Of a stretch of 64,000 bases of DNA, positions 53,300 to 61,562 are shown one piece after another (positions within the stretch are counted from its first letter, which is position 1; each line of letters opens with the position of its first letter). This DNA is from Roseiarcus sp963809245. GTDB lineage: Bacteria; Pseudomonadota; Alphaproteobacteria; Rhizobiales; Beijerinckiaceae. Made by a program: the position numbers and the translations under genes. The stretch covers positions 1 through 64,000 of the forward strand of contig CAWEIU010000007.1 of NCBI GenBank assembly GCA_963809245.1. Reading direction: 5' to 3'. Under the pieces are notes generated by a model. The model had not been told where the DNA came from. It worked only from the letters and a program-made list of their open reading frames with translations, and did not search any database.

Positions 53300-53385
53300 A
53301 CTGTAGAGCGACTCCGACCGCCTCGTGCGCGCGAATGGCGTCGCGGCACGGTCTGGAGCGCGTTACGCCTTGTCCGAACCAACGC

Positions 53386-53468
53386 CGTCATTGCGAGCGC
53401 GCGCGAAGCAATCCAGCGGCGCCAAGCTAGCGATGGATTGCTTCGTCGCTTCGCTCCTCGCAATGACG
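53386..53468. repeat. REP-like palindromic element, copy 2
   Basis: Outer arms CGTCATTGCGAG (53386-53397) and CTCGCAATGACG (53457-53468) are perfectly complementary; inner arms GAAGCAATCCA and TGGATTGCTTC likewise. Same family as 46566-46656. It lies 25 bases before the stop of the BtpA/SgcQ gene, in the module A/B boundary. Confidence 0.85.
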
Positions 53469-53492
53469 AGCCGACGGAATTGCAGACGGATC

Positions 53493-54335
53493 TCAGCCGG
53501 CGTCCCGCAGAGGCTTCACGCGCTCGACGAGCGCTCGCACTCGCTCGAGCTCCACAGGATTCCACCATACGCCGTCGACCTTCAGGCTCGATCCGATGAT
53601 GGCGCCGTCGAGGGCGCCCAATATCTCCGCGGCGTTGGCCGGGGATACGCCGCTGCCGGCGATGATCGGCAATCTCGTCCCTTCCCGGATGCCGGATATC
53701 TCAGACTCCGGCACAGACTCTCCCGTCCGATTGCCCGTCGCGATGGCGACGTCTGCGTCGTAGAATTCGACATCCGCCGCCTGCTGGCTCACCGGCCGGT
53801 CGCCGACAATTGCGTGGGAGCCGTGCTTGACATGAACGTCGGCGAAAATCGCCACGTCTTCGGCCCCGATCTGCCGGCGATAGCGCAGCGCCTTTGCGCT
53901 GTCGCCCTGGATGAAACCCTCGTTGCTGACGTAAGCGTTGACCCATTGGTTGACACGAATAAAGCGCGCGCCGCTCGCCTTGGCGACGGCGAGCGCGCCG
54001 ACGGAGCTATTGGCGAGCAGGCTGATGCCCACCGGCACGCCGACGCTGTCGACGACGGCCTTCGCGACGGTCGCCATCACGGCGATGATTTCCGGGCCGA
54101 TCTCATCGGGGCGCAGGAAGGGGATGTCGCCGTGATTCTCCACCAGGAGTCCGTTCATGCCGCCTTTGACATAGGCTTCGGCGTCGGCGACCGCTTGATC
54201 GATGATGGCGGTGACCGTTTCGCCGCGATAGCGGGGGGCGCCAGGCAGCGGGCGGAGATGAATATCCCCGATGAGCGGCTTCCTGATCCCGAAGAGGGTG
54301 TCGAGCAACGAAGGTCTTGACGCGGAAATGGGCAT
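53493..54335 (-). CDS. BtpA/SgcQ family protein
   Basis: 280 residues from ATG 54335. TIM-barrel family: KPLIGDIHLRPLPGAPRY, IIDQAVADAEAYVKGGMNGLLVENHGDIPF, MATVAKAVVDSVGVPVGISLLANSSVGALAVAKASGARFIRVNQWVNAYVSNEGFIQGDSAKALRYRR, VAIFADVHVKHGSHAI and LPIIAGSGVSPANAAEIL. BtpA was described in photosystem I biogenesis and SgcQ in an E. coli sugar cluster; the catalytic activity is unknown, but aldolase- or deaminase-like barrels are probable. It follows the PfkB kinase gene by 14 bases. Last gene of module A. Confidence 0.88.
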   Translation of the reverse strand: MPISASRPSLLDTLFGIRKPLIGDIHLRPLPGAPRYRGETVTAIIDQAVADAEAYVKGGMNGLLVENHGDIPFLRPDEIGPEIIAVMATVAKAVVDSVGVPVGISLLANSSVGALAVAKASGARFIRVNQWVNAYVSNEGFIQGDSAKALRYRRQIGAEDVAIFADVHVKHGSHAIVGDRPVSQQAADVEFYDADVAIATGNRTGESVPESEISGIREGTRLPIIAGSGVSPANAAEILGALDGAIIGSSLKVDGVWWNPVELERVRALVERVKPLRDAG

Positions 54336-54349
54336 AGAACTGACGAACC

Positions 54350-55282
54350 TCAAATGGTGTGGGGGAACGGACGCGCCGCGGACATAGCGCATACCAGCCG
54401 ATCGTTTCGCTCTTCCTTGGTCGGCTGATGGGTCGCGAGGGCGCCGCAGGCTTCGACGATGTACGAGGCCGATACGGTCGCCATAGCGGCGCAGGTGACG
54501 AGAGGACGGCCAGCGGCGAGACCCGCGACGAAGCCGCCGCAATAGCCGTCGCCGGCCCCGGTCGTGTCGACGACTTGGGCTGAAAGCGCCGGCACATAAG
54601 TCAACACGCCGGTCGTGGCCTCGCAGACGAGCGAACCGCGTTCGCCGAGCTTGGCGACCATGTGGCAGCCATAGATCTCAGCGTTTTGGATAAGCCATCC
54701 CTCGATGCTGGACGGGCGCCAGATGCGCTCGATCTCAGCCTCGCTCGGCAGGAAGGCCGTCAACTGCGAGAGGAAGCCGAGGTCGCGGTATGCGCTCGCA
54801 TCGATGAAGTCATCCGCGAGGATATCCATTGTCACGACCGGGCGCTGCGAGAGCGCGGCAAGTCGCTTCGCATTGGCGAGGGAGCTTTCAGGCCCCTGGG
54901 GCGCAAGGTGGAATGCGCGAGCTCCCGCATACGCATCGGGGAGCGGCCCCCGCATGGCGTCGAGCTCGATCGCATTCGTGGATGACAGCTTGGGAACTTG
55001 CTGTTTGTGGACTTCGGATTCGTGCAGGAGCCATAGCTCCAGGCCGTTGCCGTCGGTTTGGCCGACGCCCGCAACGTCAATGCCGCGCGCCTCGACCTGA
55101 CGGCGCGTCTCGGCGAAGTGCGGCCGTCCGGCAACGGAGTGTATGCCGACGCTGTCGCTCCAGATGCGAGCGCCTACCGCCGAATAGAGCGCGCCGCCGC
55201 CTCGAACCGCCAGCCGACATGTCCCGTCGGTCAGGACGATGTCGTCGACCGTCAACCATCCAATCGCGGCGATGTCGATCAC
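54350..55282 (-). CDS. PfkB family carbohydrate kinase
   Basis: 310 residues from GTG 55282, which overlaps the previous stop (GTGA). IDIAAIGWLTVDDIVLTDG, AVRGGGALYSAVGARIWSDSVGIHSVAG (substrate GG motif), VVTMDILADDFIDA, FLPSEAEIERIW and the PfkB signature VVDTTGAGDGYCGGFVAGLAAG with the catalytic Asp. It phosphorylates a sugar, nucleoside or sugar-derived alcohol. Its N-terminal GxLTxDD and the lid differ from ribokinase proper. Position in module A after the importer and peptidase suggests it phosphorylates the released moiety. Confidence 0.88.
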   Translation of the reverse strand: MIDIAAIGWLTVDDIVLTDGTCRLAVRGGGALYSAVGARIWSDSVGIHSVAGRPHFAETRRQVEARGIDVAGVGQTDGNGLELWLLHESEVHKQQVPKLSSTNAIELDAMRGPLPDAYAGARAFHLAPQGPESSLANAKRLAALSQRPVVTMDILADDFIDASAYRDLGFLSQLTAFLPSEAEIERIWRPSSIEGWLIQNAEIYGCHMVAKLGERGSLVCEATTGVLTYVPALSAQVVDTTGAGDGYCGGFVAGLAAGRPLVTCAAMATVSASYIVEACGALATHQPTKEERNDRLVCAMSAARPFPHTI

Positions 55283-56485
55283 AGCGCGCCACCCGCGTCG
55301 CACAGCTTGCGTATGATCGGCTGCAGCAGCGACGCATAGACAAGCGCCTTCGAGAGATCGACGATGTCGGACAATTCCGCGCGCGGCTCCGCATTGTCGA
55401 AATGGCGATCGAAGCCGGGAAAGCCGACCAGCAGAATGTTCGGCGTCTTCAGGAGCACGCTGACGTCATCGCTGCGCGATGTGTAGGCGTTGTTGGATTC
55501 CTGCACCTTGACGCCGACTTGCTCGACGAGGCGAGCAAGATGTCGCGCGAGCGCGTAGAGGGGCGGCGGCGTCACGGCTCCGCGCGCGAGGCTGGAGAAT
55601 TCGCTGAGCACCGCGCCTTCGCCGAGTCGCGAGGTGCTTTCGGGCCCCGGCGGCTTCGCGCCTGCGCCTCCGCCGGCCTGCTGCATGTCGGCGACGATGG
55701 CGAGATCGGGCGCCGCAAGCTGGCTTATAATGCGCGATCCGCCGCGCCCCATGACCTGGTTGCCGGACCCGTGCGGCCCTTCTTCTTCGTCGGGGAACGC
55801 CAACATCGCTTCGATCCCAGCCTCGGCGAGGATCGGCGCCGCGACCGCAAGCGCCGCAACGCCGCCGGCGTTGTCGAAATGGCCGGTCCAATTGCCGGCC
55901 GCGGAAGGCCGGCATTCCGCGATCGGAACGACTCGGTCGCCTCGCTGAAGACTGGCGGCCTGGTCGGCGCAAACGAAGAAGGGAACGCCGTTCTCAAGAT
56001 TCGATCTGCCCCTCGGCGGCGACAACATAGCGTCCCTGTCGCAGATCGAAGCGATAGGCGCGCGCCGGGCGGCTGCCGTTCTCGGTCAGATGGTAGCAGA
56101 ACGGCGTCAGCGGATATCTGCGATCATCCAGCGACTGGACGAGATAGCTGATCGTGTCGAGATGGGCGAAGTACCAGAGCGGCTTGTGCTCCGACCCCGT
56201 GCCGGTCAGCATGACCGTGCTCGCCGTGTTTTGGAAATTGGGCTCGAGCCTCACCTTTTCCCCGCGGACGCCGTCGCCTCGAAGGAGATCGCGCAGCACG
56301 GGCGCGCGCATCGCGCTCGCAGCCGTCGACGGCGCCGGAGTGTCCGCGATCGCGGTGAGATATCGAGCGACCCGTTCGGAGGTGATGTGAGCATCGACCG
56401 CAGGCCTAAGTGCTGCAATCTTGCCTGCGAGGCCATCGAACTCCATCGCAGGCCATCCGGCGCCGAGCATCGTGTGCGACGTCAT
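55279..56485 (-). CDS. M42/M20-like metallopeptidase, module A (frameshifted)
   Basis: From ATG 56485 (overlapping the permease stop): residues 1-160 give the N-terminal part (ALRPAVDAHITSERVARYLTAIADTPAPS, LTGTGSEHKPLWYFAHLDTISYLV with a metal-binding HLD). A surplus base at 55996-55999 ends the frame at QIES; the next frame resumes NGVPFFVCADQAASLQRGDRVV, WTGHFDNAGGVAALAVAAPILAEAG, AFPDEEEGPHGSGNQVMGRG and ESNNAYTSRSDDVSVLL. The order His/Asp - Asp(FDN) - GluGlu - Asp resembles M42/M20 di-zinc aminopeptidases. Restored length is ~400 residues. It would cut an amide bond in the imported compound. Confidence 0.75.
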
Positions 56486-57441
56486 GTGCGGTCCTTCCGC
56501 GACATGATGTAGACGGCGACGACGATCAGCGCGCCCTTGAAGAGCTGCTGAACATAGGGGTCAACGCCAGTCAGGTTCAGAATGTTGGCGAGGACGCCGA
56601 TGATGAGCGTGCCAAGGAACGTGCCGCCGACCGAACCCCTGCCGCCGAAAAGAGAGGTGCCCCCGACCACGACCGCTGCGATCGCATCCAGCTCATATCC
56701 TTGACCGGCGATCGGCGTTCCAATGCTGAGTTGCGACGCGTAGACGAGACCCGCCAGACCCGCCACTCCTCCGGATATGACGTACACGATCGTCTTGTAG
56801 GCGCGAACGGGAACGCCGGATAACCGCGCGGCTTCCTCATTCGAACCGATCGCGTAGACGCTGCGGCCGAACGGCGTCAGGAACAGGATCAGGCCGCTTA
56901 CAATGAGCGCCGCGACCAGGATGAGGGATGGGATCGGAACGCCGAGCAGATAGCCGTTGCCGAGATTGTAGAAGGCCTCGTCCAGGATCGGGACCGGCGT
57001 GCCCCCGGTATAGATGAAGGCGAGGCCGCGCGCGAAGGAGAGCATGCCGAGCGTCATGATGAACGGAGGGATGCCTGCTGCGGCAACCCCGAGGCCATTG
57101 ACGAGGCCGGCCAACATCGCGGCGCCGAGTCCAACAGGGATAGCGACCGCCATGCCGAATTTGTCGATCAACCCGGCATAGAGCACCACCGAGATGCCGA
57201 GGATTGAGCCGACCGACAGATCGATGCCGCGCGTCAGGATCACGAAGGTCATGCCGATCGCCAGGATGCCGACGATCGCCACCTGCCGCAGCACATTGAG
57301 AAGGTTGGGGATCGTCAAGAAGCGGTCGGACAGCAGCGACGCGGCGATGACGAGGATGACCAGCGCGGCAAGGACTCCGACGCGCCGCCAGGCTCTGACG
57401 ATGGAAGCGACGTCGGGACGAAATTGAGAGACAGCGCTCAT
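56482..57441 (-). CDS. ribose-type ABC transporter permease, module A
   Basis: 319 residues, RbsC family: IPNLLNVLRQVAIVGILAIGMTFVILTRGIDLSVGSILGISVVL, AGIPPFIMTLGMLSFARGLAFIYTGGTPVP, FGRSVYAIGSNEEAARLSGVPVRAYKTIVYVISGG, GYELDAIAAVVVGGTSLFGGRGSVGGTFLGTLIIGVLANILNLTG. ATG 57441 overlaps the ATPase stop, fixing the start. It shares about the same motifs as the module B permease, so A and B are likely duplicated import systems. Confidence 0.93.
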   Translation of the reverse strand: MSAVSQFRPDVASIVRAWRRVGVLAALVILVIAASLLSDRFLTIPNLLNVLRQVAIVGILAIGMTFVILTRGIDLSVGSILGISVVLYAGLIDKFGMAVAIPVGLGAAMLAGLVNGLGVAAAGIPPFIMTLGMLSFARGLAFIYTGGTPVPILDEAFYNLGNGYLLGVPIPSLILVAALIVSGLILFLTPFGRSVYAIGSNEEAARLSGVPVRAYKTIVYVISGGVAGLAGLVYASQLSIGTPIAGQGYELDAIAAVVVGGTSLFGGRGSVGGTFLGTLIIGVLANILNLTGVDPYVQQLFKGALIVVAVYIMSRKDRT

Positions 57442-58961
57442 GGCGTGGGCGATCCGGCTTTCTCGGCCGAAAGGGCGGCCGCTCGCATGATGGTGGTTTC
57501 GTTCGCTTCCGCGCGTGACAGCGTCGCTGCGACGCGGCCGTTGCGGAGCACGACAACGCGATCGGAGAGTCGCAACATCTCCTCCATTTCCGATGAAATC
57601 AGGATGACGCAAGTTCCGCTCGCGACGAGCGTGTCGATGAAGGCGTAGATCTCGTGCTTGGCCCCGATATCGACGCCCCGGGTGGGCTCGTCGAAGATGA
57701 CTATGCGAGGCTCGACCGCGAGAGCGCGGCCGAGCAGGATTTTCTGCTGGTTGCCGCCGCTGAGGGTGCGGATCTCGGTCTCCATGCCGGACAGTCGAAC
57801 GTCGAGGCGCTGGATCACGCTCGCGACGTAGGCGCGCTCGCGCGCCAGTTGGAGCAGCCCGAAACGACGGAACCGCGTAAGGTTCGAGATGGTCGCGTTC
57901 TCGCGCACGGGCCGGTTCGGCAGGAGCCCAAACGCCTTCCGGTCCTCGCTCAGATAGGCGATGCCGAGGCGCGCCGCCGCGCGCGGGTTGCGTAACCTGA
58001 CCTGGCGGCCGAACACTTTGATCGAACCCGACGCCGGCTTCGTAATTCCGACGATGGCTTGAGCGACCTCTGTCCGGCCTGCTCCGACAAGCCCCGCGAG
58101 TCCGACAATCTCGCCCTCCCGGGCGGAGAACGAGATGTCCTCGAACTGTCCCGGCAGAGACAGATTCTCGACCTCGAGCGCAGGCGCGCCGGACTTGCGG
58201 GCTCGGGCGACATGGGGCGGGAAATCGCGACCGATCATCTTCGACACCAGCCAGTCCTGGTCGATCGCCGCGACGGGACTGGTCCCCGTCTTTCGGCCAT
58301 CGCGCAGGACCGTCACTGTATCGGCGATCTGGAAGATTTCCTCGAGATGATGCGAGATGAACACGATGCCCAGGCCGTCCGACTTCAGCCTTCTGACCAG
58401 CTCGAACAGGGTGCCAACTCTGGTCTCATCGAGAACGGCGGTCGGCTCGTCGAGAATCAGCACCTTCGCCTTGAACGAGATCGCCTTTGCAATCTCGACC
58501 ATCTGCTGCTGAGCGATGCTCAACTCGCCCACTGGCCGGCGCGGGTCGATGTCGATCGCAAGTCGCTTCAGGAGGTTGCGCGTCTCCGTGCGGACATAGG
58601 CGCGGTCGACGAGGCCCAAACGGTTGCGGGGAAAATGGCCGAGAAAGATGTTTTCCTCGGCCGAAAGATCCGGTGCGAGCGAGAGCTCCTGATGAATGAC
58701 GACGACGCCGCGCGCGATGGCGTCGCGGGGCGAACGCAAGCTCGCTTCGACGCCCTCGATCATGAGTTGACCGGCATCCGGACGATGCACGCCGCCGAGC
58801 GTCTTGATGAGCGTCGACTTGCCGGCGCCGTTCTCGCCGACAAGAGCATGCACCTCTCCCGCGTGAAGCACGAGATCGACGTCGGAGAGCACGACGTTGC
58901 CGTCAAAGATTTTCGTCAGTCCCCTGACTTCCAGCAGGGTTTTGTCCGGCTGCGGCGTCAT
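57438..58961 (-). CDS. ribose-type ABC transporter ATP-binding protein (double domain), module A
   Basis: 507 residues (ATG 58961; 58979 is an alternative). Domain 1: LVGENGAGKSTLIKTLGGVH, LSIAQQQMVEIAKAISFKAKVLILDEPTAVLDETRV. Domain 2: EGEIVGLAGLVGAGRTEVAQAIVGI, LSGGNQQKILLGRALAVEPRIVIFDEPTRGVDIGAKHEIYAFI. RbsA-type. The binding-protein gene lies upstream with a 58-base gap or more. The double-domain type contrasts with the single-domain fused ATPase of module C. Confidence 0.94.
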   Translation of the reverse strand: MTPQPDKTLLEVRGLTKIFDGNVVLSDVDLVLHAGEVHALVGENGAGKSTLIKTLGGVHRPDAGQLMIEGVEASLRSPRDAIARGVVVIHQELSLAPDLSAEENIFLGHFPRNRLGLVDRAYVRTETRNLLKRLAIDIDPRRPVGELSIAQQQMVEIAKAISFKAKVLILDEPTAVLDETRVGTLFELVRRLKSDGLGIVFISHHLEEIFQIADTVTVLRDGRKTGTSPVAAIDQDWLVSKMIGRDFPPHVARARKSGAPALEVENLSLPGQFEDISFSAREGEIVGLAGLVGAGRTEVAQAIVGITKPASGSIKVFGRQVRLRNPRAAARLGIAYLSEDRKAFGLLPNRPVRENATISNLTRFRRFGLLQLARERAYVASVIQRLDVRLSGMETEIRTLSGGNQQKILLGRALAVEPRIVIFDEPTRGVDIGAKHEIYAFIDTLVASGTCVILISSEMEEMLRLSDRVVVLRNGRVAATLSRAEANETTIMRAAALSAEKAGSPTP

Positions 58962-59037
58962 CAAAATAGGTTCCAGCAAAGGCGGGCGAGATTAGGCGCC
59001 GCGCGGAGCGAACTGGCTTCGCGCGGCGCCCGGGGCG

Positions 59038-60141
59038 TCACTTGCAGGGATCGGGGGTCGGTTCGAAATTGCCCCAGCCGCGGCCGATCCATTCGTCCGC
59101 GTTCGCGGCCACGACAGTCGGGGAGTCCGGCAGCAACAGGCGCTTGCCAGGCTGGTCGTAGGACTGGGCGTCGGGAATATCCTTGCCCATCAGCTTGTAG
59201 AGCGCCGCGCGCAGGCCGATGTCGGCAATGAAGGGAGTGTAGTTGCCATCGGCGCCGAACGTGCCGGCCTTGACGGCCTTGAAGCCCGCATTCGAACCGT
59301 CGAAGGTGTAGAGCCGGATCTTGTCGCCACAACGCTTGGCTCGGGCGATCGCGAGCTCCGCGCCCCACGAGGACTCCTCGGCGTGGGAGAACACGGCGTT
59401 GATGTCCGAGTGCGCTGTCAGGAAGTCTTCCATGAGCGGCACCGCCGGGTCACGGATCCATTGCCCGTCGCCAGTGGCGAGAATCTTGATGCCGGGGTAC
59501 TTGGCGAGCACGTTCTTCATGCCCTTGTCGCGGTCGACGGCGGGAGAGGAGCCCTTAAGGCCGGTTATGACGACGATGTTGCCCTTGCCATGGAGGTCCT
59601 GGGCCATCTTCTCGGCCACCCGCTCCGCCATGGTGACGTTGCTCTGACCGATGAACAGGGTCTTGTCGGTCGGAACGTCGCGATCCATGACGATGAGCGG
59701 GACGCCAGCGGCGTGGACGGCCCGGGCGGCCGGCACAAGCGCTGCAGATTCGACCGGGCTCAGCAGCACCGCGTCCACACCACGAGCCAGCAGATCGCGC
59801 ACGTCATTGCTCTGCTTGGCCACGTCGACGTTGCCGTCCAGGACCACGAGCTTGACGTTGGAATGACGGCACGCCTCCGCCTGGAGCGATTCCAGCATCG
59901 ATACGCGCCAGGGATGGTTGAAGGCGGTTTGCGAGAACCCGATGGTCAGGGTCTTGGTCGCGCCGCCTATTACGATCGGACCTTCGTCAAGCGGCAGAAT
60001 ATTGGTGAAGGGGAGCTTCTTATATTCGGCCAGCAGTTCCGTGCAGGTCTTCTGCGAGATCGGCTGCTTGTCCTCGGCGAAGGCGGATGCGGTCGGGATC
60101 AATGCAGCAATTGAAAGCGCTAGTAATAGACGTTTATACAT
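59038..60141 (-). CDS. sugar ABC transporter substrate-binding protein, module A
   Basis: 367 residues from ATG 60141, with AAGGAGG 8 bases upstream. Signal peptide MYKRLLLALSIAALIPTASAFA, then an unusual ~40-residue N-terminal segment with one Cys (EDKQPISQKTCTELLAEYKKL) before the RbsB core: LTIGFSQTAFNHPWRVSMLESLQAEACRHSNVKLVVLDGN, DVRDLLARGVDAVLLSPVESAALVPAARAVHAAGVPLIVMDRDV, DINAVFSHAEESSWGAELAIARAKRCGDKIRLYTFDGSNAGFKAVKAG. Four cysteines could form disulphides. First gene of module A, facing the GntR regulator. Confidence 0.92.
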   Translation of the reverse strand: MYKRLLLALSIAALIPTASAFAEDKQPISQKTCTELLAEYKKLPFTNILPLDEGPIVIGGATKTLTIGFSQTAFNHPWRVSMLESLQAEACRHSNVKLVVLDGNVDVAKQSNDVRDLLARGVDAVLLSPVESAALVPAARAVHAAGVPLIVMDRDVPTDKTLFIGQSNVTMAERVAEKMAQDLHGKGNIVVITGLKGSSPAVDRDKGMKNVLAKYPGIKILATGDGQWIRDPAVPLMEDFLTAHSDINAVFSHAEESSWGAELAIARAKRCGDKIRLYTFDGSNAGFKAVKAGTFGADGNYTPFIADIGLRAALYKLMGKDIPDAQSYDQPGKRLLLPDSPTVVAANADEWIGRGWGNFEPTPDPCK

Positions 60142-60276
60142 GTGGTTTCCTCCTTGTGGCGTAAAAATCAATCGTCGCGCGGAAGCGCATCGAGGCTCCT
60201 TCTTCACGACTTCGATGGGTGTTCGTTCGGTCAGCCTCCTGCGAGCCAGGCCACATAGCTGCCGAAGGCTGGCGAC

Positions 60277-60384
60277 CCCTCGTGAGGACCGCAGTCCAAT
60301 GAAGAGGGAATCGAAACCTTTGACTTGGATGCTCTGGGGTATCTGCAATTCGCCCGCGAAGAGAACTCTGATGGATCGTGTCAC
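60277..60384 (-). pseudogene. remnant of a glutamine-amidotransferase-like gene start
   Basis: On the minus strand from GTG 60384 the frame reads TRSIRVLFAGELQIPQSIQVKGFDSLFIG, matching the opening of PF07090-type proteins (GES...HxKGFDSF), the same family as the intact gene at 47741-48487. Similarity stops after ~30 residues. It lies within the 364-base divergent promoter gap (60142-60505) between the module A binding protein and GntR, so the operon once probably started with this gene. Confidence 0.5.
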
Positions 60385-60490
60385 TACGTTGTTCCTCGGC
60401 CCATCCCTGCGGGGCGCTCGTTGTGGACTGGACGACCGACCCGCCAATCCTTTCAAATGGCGTTTGCGGCCCCTGCCCTTGCAATTGTCA

Positions 60491-60511
60491 TGACGTTCGT
60501 ACGATATGTCA
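60491..60511. promoter_or_regulatory. palindrome overlapping the GntR start, candidate autoregulatory operator
   Basis: TGACGT (60491-60496) and ATGTCA (60506-60511) form imperfect arms (5 of 6 paired) around TCGTACGA, itself a perfect 8-bp palindrome at 60497-60504. It covers the GntR start codon at 60506 and has no Shine-Dalgarno beside it. GntR/UTRA regulators bind such 18-21-bp palindromes. Confidence 0.45.
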
Positions 60512-61270
60512 AGAATGTGGAACAAACCGCTTCCAGAGTCCAGCCCCCTTCCGCTTTGGTTCCAGATCGCCGACCGACTGCGTGACGCGATTGCCGAGGG
60601 CGTGTTCGCGCCTGGCGACGCGATGCCGTCCGAGGCGAAATTGAACGAGATCTTCGGCATCAGCCGCGCCACGTCGCGGACGGCGCTGGACAAGCTCGAG
60701 CAGGAGGGACTGATCAGCCGCAAGTCCGGCAAGGGCTCGATCGTACGGAGTCCGCGGGTCGATCAGCCCGCCAACGAGATGCTGGGATTCGGCGACGACA
60801 TGCGCCGCCGCGGCCTGCGGCCGTCCTACGAGACCCGTTTCGTCGGCCGGCTCCGCGCCTCCGCCGAAGTCGCAGAAGCCCTGGATGTCGGCGTCGGCGC
60901 GCGCGTTTTTCACTCGCGCCGATTGCTGAAGGCGGATGAGCGGCCGATTGGAATTGCGCTCTCCTGGTTGTCGCCAAAAATTCTTGGAAAGGTCCCCGAC
61001 CCCACCGCAACGGAATTGGCGGAGGGGTCGCTCTACGACTGGCTCAAGCAAAAATGCGGAGCCACCGTCGCAGGAGCGCAGGAATTTATCGAGGCGGCGA
61101 TCCTTGACGACCAGATGGCCGCCGATCTGCAGACCGATCCAGGCGCCGCCATGCTGATCGTCCGCCGGCGATCCTACGCGGAGGACGGATCGCCGATCGA
61201 ATATGCCCATCTCCACTTTCGGTCCGATCGGTACCGCTTCCAGCTCGAAGCCGGAAAGATCCCTCGCTGA
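60506..61270 (+). CDS. GntR family regulator with UTRA domain (HutC subfamily)
   Basis: 254 residues. N-terminal GntR winged helix: PLPLWFQIADRLRDAIAEGVFAPGDAMPSEAKLNEIFGISRATSRTALDKLEQEGLISRKSGKGSIV. The C-terminal UTRA chorismate-lyase-like ligand domain (RRRGLRPSYETRFVGRLRAS, ARVFHSRRLLKADERPIGIALSWL, QEFIEAAILDDQMAADLQTDPGAAMLIVRRRSYAEDGSPIEYAHLHFRSDRYRFQLEAG). HutC-type regulators sense sugar phosphates or amino-acid-derived ligands. ATG 60506 or 60515; neither has a clear ribosome site. It is divergent from module A and most likely its repressor. Confidence 0.92.
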   Translation: MSRMWNKPLPESSPLPLWFQIADRLRDAIAEGVFAPGDAMPSEAKLNEIFGISRATSRTALDKLEQEGLISRKSGKGSIVRSPRVDQPANEMLGFGDDMRRRGLRPSYETRFVGRLRASAEVAEALDVGVGARVFHSRRLLKADERPIGIALSWLSPKILGKVPDPTATELAEGSLYDWLKQKCGATVAGAQEFIEAAILDDQMAADLQTDPGAAMLIVRRRSYAEDGSPIEYAHLHFRSDRYRFQLEAGKIPR

Positions 61271-61343
61271 TAATCGAAAGGTCGGCGCGTGAGGGGCCGG
61301 GCGCAGCGCGGTCGACCAGCGCGGCGCACACGAAAACCGCCGC

Positions 61344-61501
61344 TTCTGCGCGCTGGCGCACAGTCGGATCGGCATCGGGAAAAGAAGGAGTACACCCCCG
61401 AACAAAAGAACTTTGTCGCTGCGCTCCTTGCAGGGAGATTTCTGCGCGTTGCCGCACAGTCAGACCAGCATCGGGCAAAAAAGGAGTACACCCCCGAACA
61501 A
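61344..61501. repeat. two 62-bp direct repeats with a 96-bp period
   Basis: 61344-61405 and 61440-61501 match at 55 of 62 positions. Each holds GCGCACAGTC or CCGCACAGTC, a GCATCGGG core, then GGAGTACACCCCCGAACAA. They lie in the ~290-base gap between gntR and the TIGR03118-like gene. No inverted repeat or transposase flanks them. They may be protein-binding sites, the remains of a larger tandem array, or a dispersed repeat. Confidence 0.75.
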
Positions 61502-61562
61502 GGGAACCCGCGGGCGTGTTGAGTGCCTTGAGGCTCAGGCGCCAACTCGCGGGAGACTTGCG

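Noticed and set aside
61344..61501. CRISPR array
   Set aside because: Only two diverged 62-bp units with a 34-base gap, no palindromic repeat and no cas genes.
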